Shown here: positions 8,862-16,339 of the stretch, piece after piece | Position numbering within the stretch: position 1 is the stretch's first letter | Layout of the letters: every line of letters begins with the position of its first letter | Assembly: GCF_046054155.1 (NCBI RefSeq) | Contig: NZ_JBEQCT010000001.1 | Span: 620,001-684,000 of the forward strand | Origin: Celerinatantimonas yamalensis | Lineage (GTDB): Bacteria; Pseudomonadota; Gammaproteobacteria; Enterobacterales; Celerinatantimonadaceae | Length of the DNA: 64,000 nt | Direction of reading: 5' to 3' | Made by a program: the position numbers and the translations under genes | The notes under the pieces: model-generated | Told to the model about the DNA's origin: nothing | The model's input: the letters and a program-made list of their open reading frames with translations, nothing else | Database searches by the model: none

Positions 8862-8871
8862 TTGACAGTAA

Positions 8872-8910
8872 GCCTGAAGGAAAAGGCGGATACATAGATG
8901 CCTTTCAGGC
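8872..8910 (+). other. Leader hairpin of the aapJ mRNA
   Basis: GCCTGAAGG (8872-8880) pairs with CCTTTCAGGC (8901-8910) with one bulged base, around a 20-base loop. It begins within a few bases of the predicted transcript start and has no T tract, so it looks like a 5' stabilising or regulatory structure and not a terminator. Confidence 0.5.
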
Positions 8911-8942
8911 CGCTTATAATTCTAATGTACAGGGACGCAAAA

Positions 8943-9962
8943 ATGTTAAAGACAACAACAATATGTGCCGTGATTGCTGCGACGCTGGCATTCTCGTCTT
9001 ACGCAAATGCAGATACAACTTTACAATCAGTTCAGAAGAAAGGTTTTGTTCAATGCGGGGTGAGTACTGGTTTACCTGGATTTTCAAACCCAGATTCTAA
9101 AGGTAATTGGGAAGGGTTGGATGTCGATGTATGCCGTGCAGTGGCAGCAGCCGTACTTGGTGATGCAAATAAAGTTAAGTTTTCACCATTAACTGCCAAA
9201 GAGCGTTTTACCGCTTTGCAATCGGGAGAAATTGACATTCTCTCTCGCAATACAACTTGGACATTAACGCGTGATGCGTCTTTGGGACTCAATTTCGCGG
9301 GTGTTAACTACTATGATGGGCAAGGCTTTATGGTCAAAAAAAGCCTTGGTTTAAAATCAGCCAAAGAGCTTAATGGGGCTGCGGTATGTGTACAATCTGG
9401 GACAACTACCGAATTAAACCTAGCAGATTATTTTCGTAGCCATAACATGAAGTATACCCCTGTCGTATTTGATACATCAGACCAAACGGTGAAAGGTTTT
9501 GAAGCGGGGCGTTGCGACGTATTAACCTCTGATCAATCTCAACTTTATGCATTACGCATTAAGTTAGCTAAACCTGACAGTGCTGAAGTTCTCCCCGATG
9601 TTATTTCTAAAGAACCCTTAGGCCCAGTCGTTCGCCAGGGCGACGATCAGTGGTTCAATATTGTTAAATGGTCGTTATTCTCCATGGTCGATTCTGAAGA
9701 GTTAGGGATTACTTCAAAAAATGTTGACCAAATGCTCAAATCAACCAACCCATCGATCAAACGCTTGCTTGGTGTTGATAGTAGTATGGGCGAAATGTTA
9801 GGTATTAGTAATAAATGGGCTTATAACATTGTGAAGCAAGTGGGTAACTACGGCGAAGCCTTTAAACGAGATGTTGGAGCCGATTCTCCGCTTAAAATTT
9901 CACGCGGTTTGAACGCTCTATGGAAAGATGGCGGCATCCAATATGCGCCACCTGTTCGCTAA
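8943..9962 (+). CDS. aapJ: General/acidic L-amino-acid ABC transporter, periplasmic binding protein
   Basis: The 339-residue precursor starts MLKTTTICAVIAATLAFSSYANA, a Sec signal peptide cleaved after ANA. The mature part is a solute-binding family 3 domain. It contains CGVS.GLPGFS..D, the GLDVDVCRAVAAA segment and RNTTWTLTRD, characteristic of AapJ. The longest frame begins 15 codons earlier at 8898. The ATG at 8943 has AGGGA upstream and puts the signal peptide at the N-terminus. The transporter binds broad-range L-amino acids, often Glu/Asp/Gln. It is the first gene of aapJQMP, and the hairpin after it probably makes the binding protein more abundant than the membrane subunits. Confidence 0.95.
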   Translation: MLKTTTICAVIAATLAFSSYANADTTLQSVQKKGFVQCGVSTGLPGFSNPDSKGNWEGLDVDVCRAVAAAVLGDANKVKFSPLTAKERFTALQSGEIDILSRNTTWTLTRDASLGLNFAGVNYYDGQGFMVKKSLGLKSAKELNGAAVCVQSGTTTELNLADYFRSHNMKYTPVVFDTSDQTVKGFEAGRCDVLTSDQSQLYALRIKLAKPDSAEVLPDVISKEPLGPVVRQGDDQWFNIVKWSLFSMVDSEELGITSKNVDQMLKSTNPSIKRLLGVDSSMGEMLGISNKWAYNIVKQVGNYGEAFKRDVGADSPLKISRGLNALWKDGGIQYAPPVR

Positions 9963-9982
9963 GCTATAGACTCAAAAGATTA

Positions 9983-10010
9983 TAGAGCTGGTTTCCTCCA
10001 GCTCTATTTA
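9983..10010 (+). terminator. Intercistronic hairpin between aapJ and aapQ
   Basis: TAGAGCTGG (9983-9991) pairs perfectly with CCAGCTCTA (9998-10006) around TTTCCT, followed by TTTATT. It is likely to be a leaky terminator or an RNA-stabilising hairpin that sets a higher aapJ output than aapQMP. Confidence 0.6.
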
Positions 10011-10055
10011 TTAGTTAAATCATTATAAATATAATTAACTGCAGGAGAGTTAAGT

Positions 10056-11246
10056 ATGGCTAAGCAGCCTTCTGCTAAGCCCAAATTAACGCCCCGTACC
10101 ATCTGGTTTGATCCAAATGTCCGTTCATTGGTCTTTCAGGTGCTTGCTATCGCCCTAGTGGTTTTGTTCCTTCACTCCATCATCACTAATGCGTTGCACA
10201 ACTTAGATTCTCGGGGAATTAAAACGGGCTTTTCGTTTTTGTCGCAACATGCTGGTTTTGGCATTATTCAAACTCTAATACCGTACTCTGAGGATAGTAC
10301 CTACGGTACTACGTTTATTGTTGGGTTACTGAACACCTTATTGGTATCTGTTTTAGGGATTATTTTCGCCACTATTATTGGCTTTATCGTGGGTATTGCT
10401 CGTTTATCGGATAACTGGGTTGTCGGAAAATTAGCTTCATCTTATGTAGAAATATTAAGAAACACACCACTATTACTGCAAATTTTCTTCTGGTATAACG
10501 CTGTGTTAGCCCCTCTACCGAGCCCTAGAGGAAGTTTTCACTTAGGACAGCTCATCTTTTTAAACAACCGAGGATTATATATTCCAAAGCCTATATTCGA
10601 ATCAGGCTCGGGCTTATTATTAGCTGCCGTGGTATTCACGCTCATTGGTATTGTTGCTCTCAAACGCTGGGCAAAAAAAAGACAGCTACGCACAGGGGTT
10701 CCATTTCCAGTTTTATGGGTCTCGATTGGATTACTGATTGTTATTCCAGGTATTGCCCTTTGGCTAAGCGACCAGTCGATTGTGCTTGAACGGCCTCATT
10801 TGACTGGCTTCAATTTTCGTGGCGGTTGGACAATTATTCCTGAGCTAACAGCACTGTTGCTTGCTTTAGCATTATATACCTCTGCTTTTATTGCAGAAAT
10901 TGTTCGCTCAGGTATCGAGTCCGTTAGCCAAGGACAAACTGAAGCGGCCCACTCTCTTGGACTTTCAAAAGGACAAACACTGCGTCTAGTAGTTATTCCA
11001 CAAGCCATGCGAGTGATTATTCCCCCACTGACAAGTGAATATCTGAACTTAACGAAAAACTCCTCATTAGCCACTGCGATTGGCTATCCTGAACTTGTTT
11101 CCGTATTTATGGGAACCACTCTCAACCAAACAGGACAAGCAATTGAGGTTATTGCAATGACCATGGCGGTCTACTTGGTGATTAGTCTTGCCACATCAGC
11201 CTTTATGAACCTATACAACCAAAAAATGGCATTGGTAGAGAGATAA
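10056..11246 (+). CDS. aapQ: Amino-acid ABC transporter permease AapQ
   Basis: The 396-residue inner-membrane permease has several hydrophobic segments. The longer insert between the first and later helices is typical of AapQ as opposed to shorter HisMQ permeases. The conserved EAA loop reads GQTEAAHSLGLSKGQTLRLVVIPQA near residues 293-317; it contacts the ATPase. A ribosome site GGAG precedes the ATG. It pairs with AapM as the heterodimeric channel. Confidence 0.95.
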   Translation: MAKQPSAKPKLTPRTIWFDPNVRSLVFQVLAIALVVLFLHSIITNALHNLDSRGIKTGFSFLSQHAGFGIIQTLIPYSEDSTYGTTFIVGLLNTLLVSVLGIIFATIIGFIVGIARLSDNWVVGKLASSYVEILRNTPLLLQIFFWYNAVLAPLPSPRGSFHLGQLIFLNNRGLYIPKPIFESGSGLLLAAVVFTLIGIVALKRWAKKRQLRTGVPFPVLWVSIGLLIVIPGIALWLSDQSIVLERPHLTGFNFRGGWTIIPELTALLLALALYTSAFIAEIVRSGIESVSQGQTEAAHSLGLSKGQTLRLVVIPQAMRVIIPPLTSEYLNLTKNSSLATAIGYPELVSVFMGTTLNQTGQAIEVIAMTMAVYLVISLATSAFMNLYNQKMALVER

Positions 11247-11249
11247 TCT

Positions 11250-12350
11250 ATGAGCGAATATCAATTTAAACCTGATCTCCCAGCTCCAAATAATAATGTG
11301 GGCATTTGGGGGTGGTTACGAAAAAACCTGTTTTCAACATGGTATAACTCATTATTTACTTTGTTGGTCCTGTATATTTTAATTCCTATGCTTTATCACT
11401 TTATTCAATGGGCTGTTATTGATGCCAGTTGGGTTGGCGATAGCCGTAAAGCTTGTACGGTAGGCGGTGGAGCATGCTGGGTCTTTGTCGAAAACCGATT
11501 TTCCCAGCTGATTTATGGTTTTTATCCTGAACCAGAACGTTGGCGGGCAAACCTGATCTATCTGAGTTGTGCTTTATTAATCACGTGGCTAGCGATCCCT
11601 AAGCTACCACACAAGCTATGGGTCGGTTTATTTGCATTATTTATTTACCCCTTTATTGCCGTCGTTTTACTGCATGGTGGCTTTTTCGGCCTCAGTGTCA
11701 TTGACACTAGTTTGTGGGGTGGTCTGCTTGTCACTTTAGTCTTGGCTGTCGCAGGGATCGTCATCTCATTACCCTTTGGGACGGTATTAGCCTTAGGAAG
11801 ACGTTCGAAAATGCCAGTGATTCGGGCTTTCAGTACCATCTATATTGAATTCTGGCGTGCTGTTCCATTGATCACCGTGTTATTTATGGCATCTGTGATG
11901 TTACCTCTATTTATGACGACAGAGATTAACTTTGATAAGTTGCTTCGTGCCATGATTGGGATCACGATGTTCTATTCCGCCTATATGGCAGAGGTCATTC
12001 GCGGTGGGCTACAAGCAATACCCAAAGGTCAATATGAAGCAGCAGAAGCATTAGCATTAAACTACTGGAAATCAATGCTGTTTATCATTTTACCCCAAGC
12101 GTTAAAAATCACGATTCCATCGATCGTCAACACCTTTATATCTCTCTTTAAAGACACAAGTCTAGTGTTGATTATTGGGATCTTTGATCTACTAGCTATT
12201 GGTCAATCTGCAATGTCAGATCCTAAATGGTTAGGTTTTTCTATTGAAATGTATGTATTTATCGCCTTTGTATTTTGGCTATTTTGCTTTGGCATTTCTC
12301 GATACTCGATCTATATCGAGAACAAGTTGCATACTGGCCATAAAAATTAA
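11250..12350 (+). CDS. aapM: Amino-acid ABC transporter permease AapM
   Basis: This 366-residue permease starts 3 bases after the aapQ stop. Hydrophobic segments fill the protein, and the EAA loop reads GQYEAAEALALNYWKSMLFIILPQA near residues 256-280. The Cys-containing segment between the first two helices (CTVGGGACWVF) is a periplasmic loop typical of AapM. It forms the channel with AapQ. Confidence 0.95.
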   Translation: MSEYQFKPDLPAPNNNVGIWGWLRKNLFSTWYNSLFTLLVLYILIPMLYHFIQWAVIDASWVGDSRKACTVGGGACWVFVENRFSQLIYGFYPEPERWRANLIYLSCALLITWLAIPKLPHKLWVGLFALFIYPFIAVVLLHGGFFGLSVIDTSLWGGLLVTLVLAVAGIVISLPFGTVLALGRRSKMPVIRAFSTIYIEFWRAVPLITVLFMASVMLPLFMTTEINFDKLLRAMIGITMFYSAYMAEVIRGGLQAIPKGQYEAAEALALNYWKSMLFIILPQALKITIPSIVNTFISLFKDTSLVLIIGIFDLLAIGQSAMSDPKWLGFSIEMYVFIAFVFWLFCFGISRYSIYIENKLHTGHKN

Positions 12351-12361
12351 GGATTATAAGA

Positions 12362-13129
12362 ATGACGGAACAATCTTTAAATCTCGCCGAAGGCGAAACA
12401 GTCATTAAACTAGACAAGATGAATAAGTGGTATGGGGAGTTTCATGTCCTCAAGGATATTGATCTCAATGTAACTCGTGGAGAACGAATTGTCATCTGTG
12501 GCCCTTCCGGTTCAGGTAAGTCAACAATGATTCGCTGCATTAACCACTTGGAAGAGCATCAGGCTGGAACAATTATCGTTAACGGAACGCCCTTAACAAA
12601 TGACTTAAAAAATATTGAATATGTACGCAGAAACGTAGGAATGTGCTTTCAACATTTCAATCTATTTCCTCATTTAACGGTATTACAAAACTGTTGCTTA
12701 GCACCGATTTGGGTCAAACATACGCCAAAAAGAGAAGCCGAAGAAATTGCCATGCGATACCTAGAGCGGGTTAAAATTCCAGAACAAGCGCTCAAATACC
12801 CGGGACAGTTATCCGGGGGACAGCAGCAGCGCGTCGCCATTGCACGTAGTTTGTGTATGAATCCATCAATTATGTTGTTTGATGAACCAACTTCAGCACT
12901 TGATCCCGAAATGGTGCGAGAAGTACTCGACGTTATGGTTGAGTTAGCTGAAGAAGGAATGACGATGTTATGTGTGACCCATGAAATGGGGTTTGCTAAA
13001 CAAGTCGCCGACCGAGTTATTTTCATGGATCGCGGTGAAATTATTGAACAAAATAATCCTCACGATTTCTTTGAAAATCCAATCTCAGACCGAACCAAGC
13101 TATTCTTGAGTCAGATCTTGAATCACTAA
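12362..13129 (+). CDS. aapP: Amino-acid ABC transporter ATP-binding protein AapP
   Basis: The 255-residue ATPase contains Walker A GPSGSGKST, Q-loop FQHFNLFPH, signature LSGGQQQR, Walker B MLFDEPTSALDPE and switch His in VTHEMGFA. It closely resembles GlnQ/AapP-type polar amino-acid ATPases. It is last in the operon and is followed by a hairpin. Confidence 0.97.
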   Translation: MTEQSLNLAEGETVIKLDKMNKWYGEFHVLKDIDLNVTRGERIVICGPSGSGKSTMIRCINHLEEHQAGTIIVNGTPLTNDLKNIEYVRRNVGMCFQHFNLFPHLTVLQNCCLAPIWVKHTPKREAEEIAMRYLERVKIPEQALKYPGQLSGGQQQRVAIARSLCMNPSIMLFDEPTSALDPEMVREVLDVMVELAEEGMTMLCVTHEMGFAKQVADRVIFMDRGEIIEQNNPHDFFENPISDRTKLFLSQILNH

Positions 13130-13141
13130 AATATCAATATT

Positions 13142-13166
13142 GAGGGCATCTGTGAAAGATGCCCTC
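13142..13166 (+). terminator. Hairpin terminator after aapP
   Basis: GAGGGCATC and GATGCCCTC form a perfect 9-bp stem around TGTGAAA. The T tract is not immediate, so termination strength is uncertain. Confidence 0.6.
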
Positions 13167-13272
13167 GTTCGCAAATTTGTTCTCAACTGTTTTATTTATT
13201 TCTCTTCTCTGCCGATAACTCATCAGTTACATCTATACTAAGCTCTAGCTGTCCAATAGGAGTATATGAACG

Positions 13273-15183
13273 ATGAAGTTATCACTACAAGTGAAACTGA
13301 TCACTATCACCATACTATTGTTAACTGTTATTTCGCTTTGTTTCGGTTATCTTGCATACTCACAATTAGCTACTTCACGTGAAGAATCAATCCGCTCTGA
13401 AAGTAATGCCCAAGCACAAGCATTTATCCTATACCTATCAACATGGGCTGAAGATCGTCAACAAACGATGGCTGCTTTAGCAACACAACTCGATGCAGAA
13501 CTAAAAAGCGCCCCTGTGCTCAATCATCAAACAACGCTCCGATATCTCAATCAAGCAAAAACCAGTGGCAGTTTTGCTCTAACGTTTGTGGGATTAAATG
13601 ATGGAACAATGTATCGCGATAATCCCAGCTTAGATAAAAAAGGGTATGATCCACGTGTTCGGAGCTGGTATAAGTCAGCAAAAGACCTACAAAAACCTTT
13701 GACCACAATACCCTATGTCGCTGTGACAGGTAATAAATTGGCGATTACGTTTGTCTATCCGTTGATCGTTGATGGCCAATATCGGGGAGCTATTGGTGGG
13801 CTTTTTTATATGGACAAAATCATTGATAAAGTTTTAAATCTCAAAATTCAAGGGGGTGGTTTTGCTTTGTTACTGGATAAGCGTGACGCAATAGCCGCTT
13901 ATAGAGATAAATCGATGATCACTAAATCGCCACAGAAATTAAGCCCCTTCTTTAGTACACAAACACTTTCCTCACTCGATGGCCACCCCAGTCTACATGA
14001 TCTAACCATTGCAGGGAAAAAGACACTTGTTTATTTAGATGCCATCCCGAATACCAACTGGATTTTAGGATTTGTCATGAATAAACAGATCCTATATGCG
14101 CCTATCAATCAGTTGTTATGGAAAACAATATTGGTTGCCGCTACTCTCTTGTTGCTAAGCATTTTTTTCGCTACGATTTTAATTCGGTGGTTATTTAAAG
14201 ACCTACGCCAAGTTTCAGAGGGACTTGCCAATATTGCAAGTGGTAATGGTGATCTAACGCTACGGATCCAGACTACATCACAAGATGAAATTGGTGATCT
14301 AGCTCGTAATTTTAATACATTCGTTGAATATTTACATGGGATCATTAGCCGCTTGCGAAGCGCTGGCGACAACTTAGTTGATGAGGCAAAAAATGCTCAC
14401 CAACTCTCTGATGCGAGCGCGCAACGTGTCCAACATCAACAACAAGAGGTGACGCTAGTTGCCACTGCTGTACACCAAATGACAGCAGCAACACAGGAAA
14501 TTGCCAATAATGCAGCCCACACAGCAAGTACATCAGACGATGCTGTACATCTAAGTCAAACAGGGCTTGTTCAAGTAAACAAAAGCCAAGAAAGTATTAA
14601 TTTATTGGCTAATGAAATCCAAGAAACTTCATCAGCGATTAGTGAATTAGACAAACACGTGCAAGAGATAGGCTCAATTCTATCGACAATCTCAGCGATT
14701 GCCGAACAGACGAATTTACTAGCACTAAATGCAGCAATTGAGGCTGCGCGCGCGGGTGAGCAAGGTCGTGGCTTTGCAGTGGTAGCGGATGAAGTTCGTT
14801 CGTTATCTCAACGAACTCATTTATCTACAGAAGAAATTCGTAATATGATCAATGTACTGCAAGGAGCAACAGAAAATGCAGTCAATCAGATGAACAGCAG
14901 CCACAGTACGGCGCAAAAGAGTGTCACCGACAGCGATGCGGCAAAACAAAGCTTCATCGATATTCGTCAAGCAATTGAAACAATCAATGAAATGGCAACT
15001 CAAATAGCAACCGCAGCAGAAGAGCAGACATCCGTAACGGCGGAAATTAATGAAAATACAACAAATATTAATGTCGTATCAGAACAGCTCAGTCAAACCG
15101 CGCAAAATGGGGCTAAACAAGCTGAAATTCTTTCTGAGATCAGTGAAAGAATTCGTAAAGACATTAGTGTGTTTAAACTATAG
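13273..15183 (+). CDS. Methyl-accepting chemotaxis protein with periplasmic Cache domain
   Basis: The 636-residue chemoreceptor has TM1 at about 7-29, a periplasmic dCache-type sensor at about 35-270 and TM2 at about 277-305. A HAMP domain follows (about 305-358), then the cytoplasmic signalling coiled coil. The conserved hairpin tip AEQTNLLALNAAIEAARAGE is near residues 477-496. The ligand is unknown; dCache sensors often bind amino acids, which would fit the adjacent amino-acid transporter, but that is inference. There is no C-terminal CheR-tethering pentapeptide. The AGGAG ribosome site is spaced 10 bases from this ATG and only 3 from an earlier out-of-frame ATG. The last 6 bases overlap the convergent acetyltransferase gene. 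Confidence 0.93.
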   Translation: MKLSLQVKLITITILLLTVISLCFGYLAYSQLATSREESIRSESNAQAQAFILYLSTWAEDRQQTMAALATQLDAELKSAPVLNHQTTLRYLNQAKTSGSFALTFVGLNDGTMYRDNPSLDKKGYDPRVRSWYKSAKDLQKPLTTIPYVAVTGNKLAITFVYPLIVDGQYRGAIGGLFYMDKIIDKVLNLKIQGGGFALLLDKRDAIAAYRDKSMITKSPQKLSPFFSTQTLSSLDGHPSLHDLTIAGKKTLVYLDAIPNTNWILGFVMNKQILYAPINQLLWKTILVAATLLLLSIFFATILIRWLFKDLRQVSEGLANIASGNGDLTLRIQTTSQDEIGDLARNFNTFVEYLHGIISRLRSAGDNLVDEAKNAHQLSDASAQRVQHQQQEVTLVATAVHQMTAATQEIANNAAHTASTSDDAVHLSQTGLVQVNKSQESINLLANEIQETSSAISELDKHVQEIGSILSTISAIAEQTNLLALNAAIEAARAGEQGRGFAVVADEVRSLSQRTHLSTEEIRNMINVLQGATENAVNQMNSSHSTAQKSVTDSDAAKQSFIDIRQAIETINEMATQIATAAEEQTSVTAEINENTTNINVVSEQLSQTAQNGAKQAEILSEISERIRKDISVFKL

Positions 15184-15705
15184 ACGTTGCTTCATATAAT
15201 ACATTTGTAAATCTTCACTAATAGCAACCTGTTGATTATGTTCGACAGGTTGTTTTCTATAAAATAGGCCGTAGGAACTTGGTGAGAATCCACGTTTGGC
15301 ACACAGCTGTTGGATGCCTTGATAGGCTGGTGACAATGACACTCCGATGCCAATACGGCGACATGCTCGAAGAGCTTTAAGCTCAATCCGGCTGATTAGC
15401 GCGGTGGCCACGCCTTGATTTCGCATTTCGGGAAGAACAATCAAGGTCGTGATTTCGGGAATATTAGCTTCTTGAAAAGGCGGAAAATCAGATTTCCAAT
15501 TCATACAGATAAAACCAATAATTTTTTGCTCTCGTAAAGCAATCCAACTTTCCGTGTTCTCAAGCAATTGTTGGTGGTAATTATCAGGATTATCACATTT
15601 AGATAGAAATAATGACGAATGGGCAAACCGATCATAGAGATGTCCACACCACTCCTCTTGAAGAGGTTTGATACTACAAATAGTTTTACTGGTGGCTTGC
15701 AACAT
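15178..15705 (-). CDS. GNAT-family N-acetyltransferase
   Basis: The 175-residue protein has the GNAT acetyl-CoA loop as RNQGVATALISRIE (near residues 92-105), preceded by a beta strand ITTLIVLPEM and followed by the GFSPSSYGLFYRK C-terminal strand region. The substrate cannot be told from sequence. The gene is convergent with the chemoreceptor and overlaps it by 6 bases. No other gene is on its strand nearby. Confidence 0.85.
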   Translation of the reverse strand: MLQATSKTICSIKPLQEEWCGHLYDRFAHSSLFLSKCDNPDNYHQQLLENTESWIALREQKIIGFICMNWKSDFPPFQEANIPEITTLIVLPEMRNQGVATALISRIELKALRACRRIGIGVSLSPAYQGIQQLCAKRGFSPSSYGLFYRKQPVEHNQQVAISEDLQMYYMKQRL

Positions 15706-16037
15706 AACCTAACCCAAATCATTTCAACATCAACACGTTAACCTACCGTGTTATCACAATAATTTCTAGTATAACCGCTAAATTCATTCATAAAATATGC
15801 TGCAGTCTGTCTTATTCTTGCGTTTATACACAATCGGGCAATAATACTATATTGTCTTTATCAAATAGATAGGGGGTAAATGGGATATAACAGCGGCTGT
15901 AATGGATAGAGCTTCTTTAGTTTCAATTTACTACTGAAACTATTCATGGGAATCTGTTTTATAGAAAATTAACTAGAACGAATAATTGGCCCCTCTTATG
16001 AAGAGGCCAATTAGGAGTGTCGAAAACTGCGAATGAT
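15706..16037. other. Intergenic gap with only an ihfA terminator
   Basis: These 332 bp lie downstream of ihfA and upstream of the acetyltransferase on the minus strand. Apart from the ihfA terminator hairpin at 15984-16012 I see no gene or clear motif. Confidence 0.6.
15984..16012 (-). terminator. Hairpin terminator after ihfA
   Basis: AATTGG..CCTCTT pairs with AAGAGGCCAATT with two bulged C around an ATG loop, 25 bases past the ihfA stop. The minus-strand tail ATTATTC is only moderately T-rich. Confidence 0.55.
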
Positions 16038-16337
16038 TCAATCCGACTTAGGTTCTGCGTGTTCTACTCGGCTTTTTAACTTCTGACCAGGTCGAAACGT
16101 AACAACTCGTCTAGCACTGATAGGAATATCTTCGCCAGTTTTAGGATTTCGGCCAGGACGTTGACTCTTCTCACGAAGGTCAAAATTCCCGAACCCTGAA
16201 ACTTTAACTTGTTCCCCAGATTCTAATGCTATACGGATTTCCTCAAAAAAAGCCTCAACAACATCTTTTGATTCTTTTTTACTAAACCCCAACCGATCAA
16301 AGAGACTCTCTGCCAGGTCAGCCTTAGTTAGTGCCAT
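16038..16337 (-). CDS. ihfA: Integration host factor subunit alpha
   Basis: The 99-residue nucleoid protein starts MALTKADLAE and carries the DNA-intercalating arm GRNPKTGEDIPI with the conserved Pro. This is typical of IhfA. IHF is an alpha-beta heterodimer that bends DNA sharply at specific sites. The start is 2 bases after the pheT stop, the conserved end of the thrS-pheT-ihfA operon. Confidence 0.98.
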   Translation of the reverse strand: MALTKADLAESLFDRLGFSKKESKDVVEAFFEEIRIALESGEQVKVSGFGNFDLREKSQRPGRNPKTGEDIPISARRVVTFRPGQKLKSRVEHAEPKSD

Positions 16338-16339
16338 AT

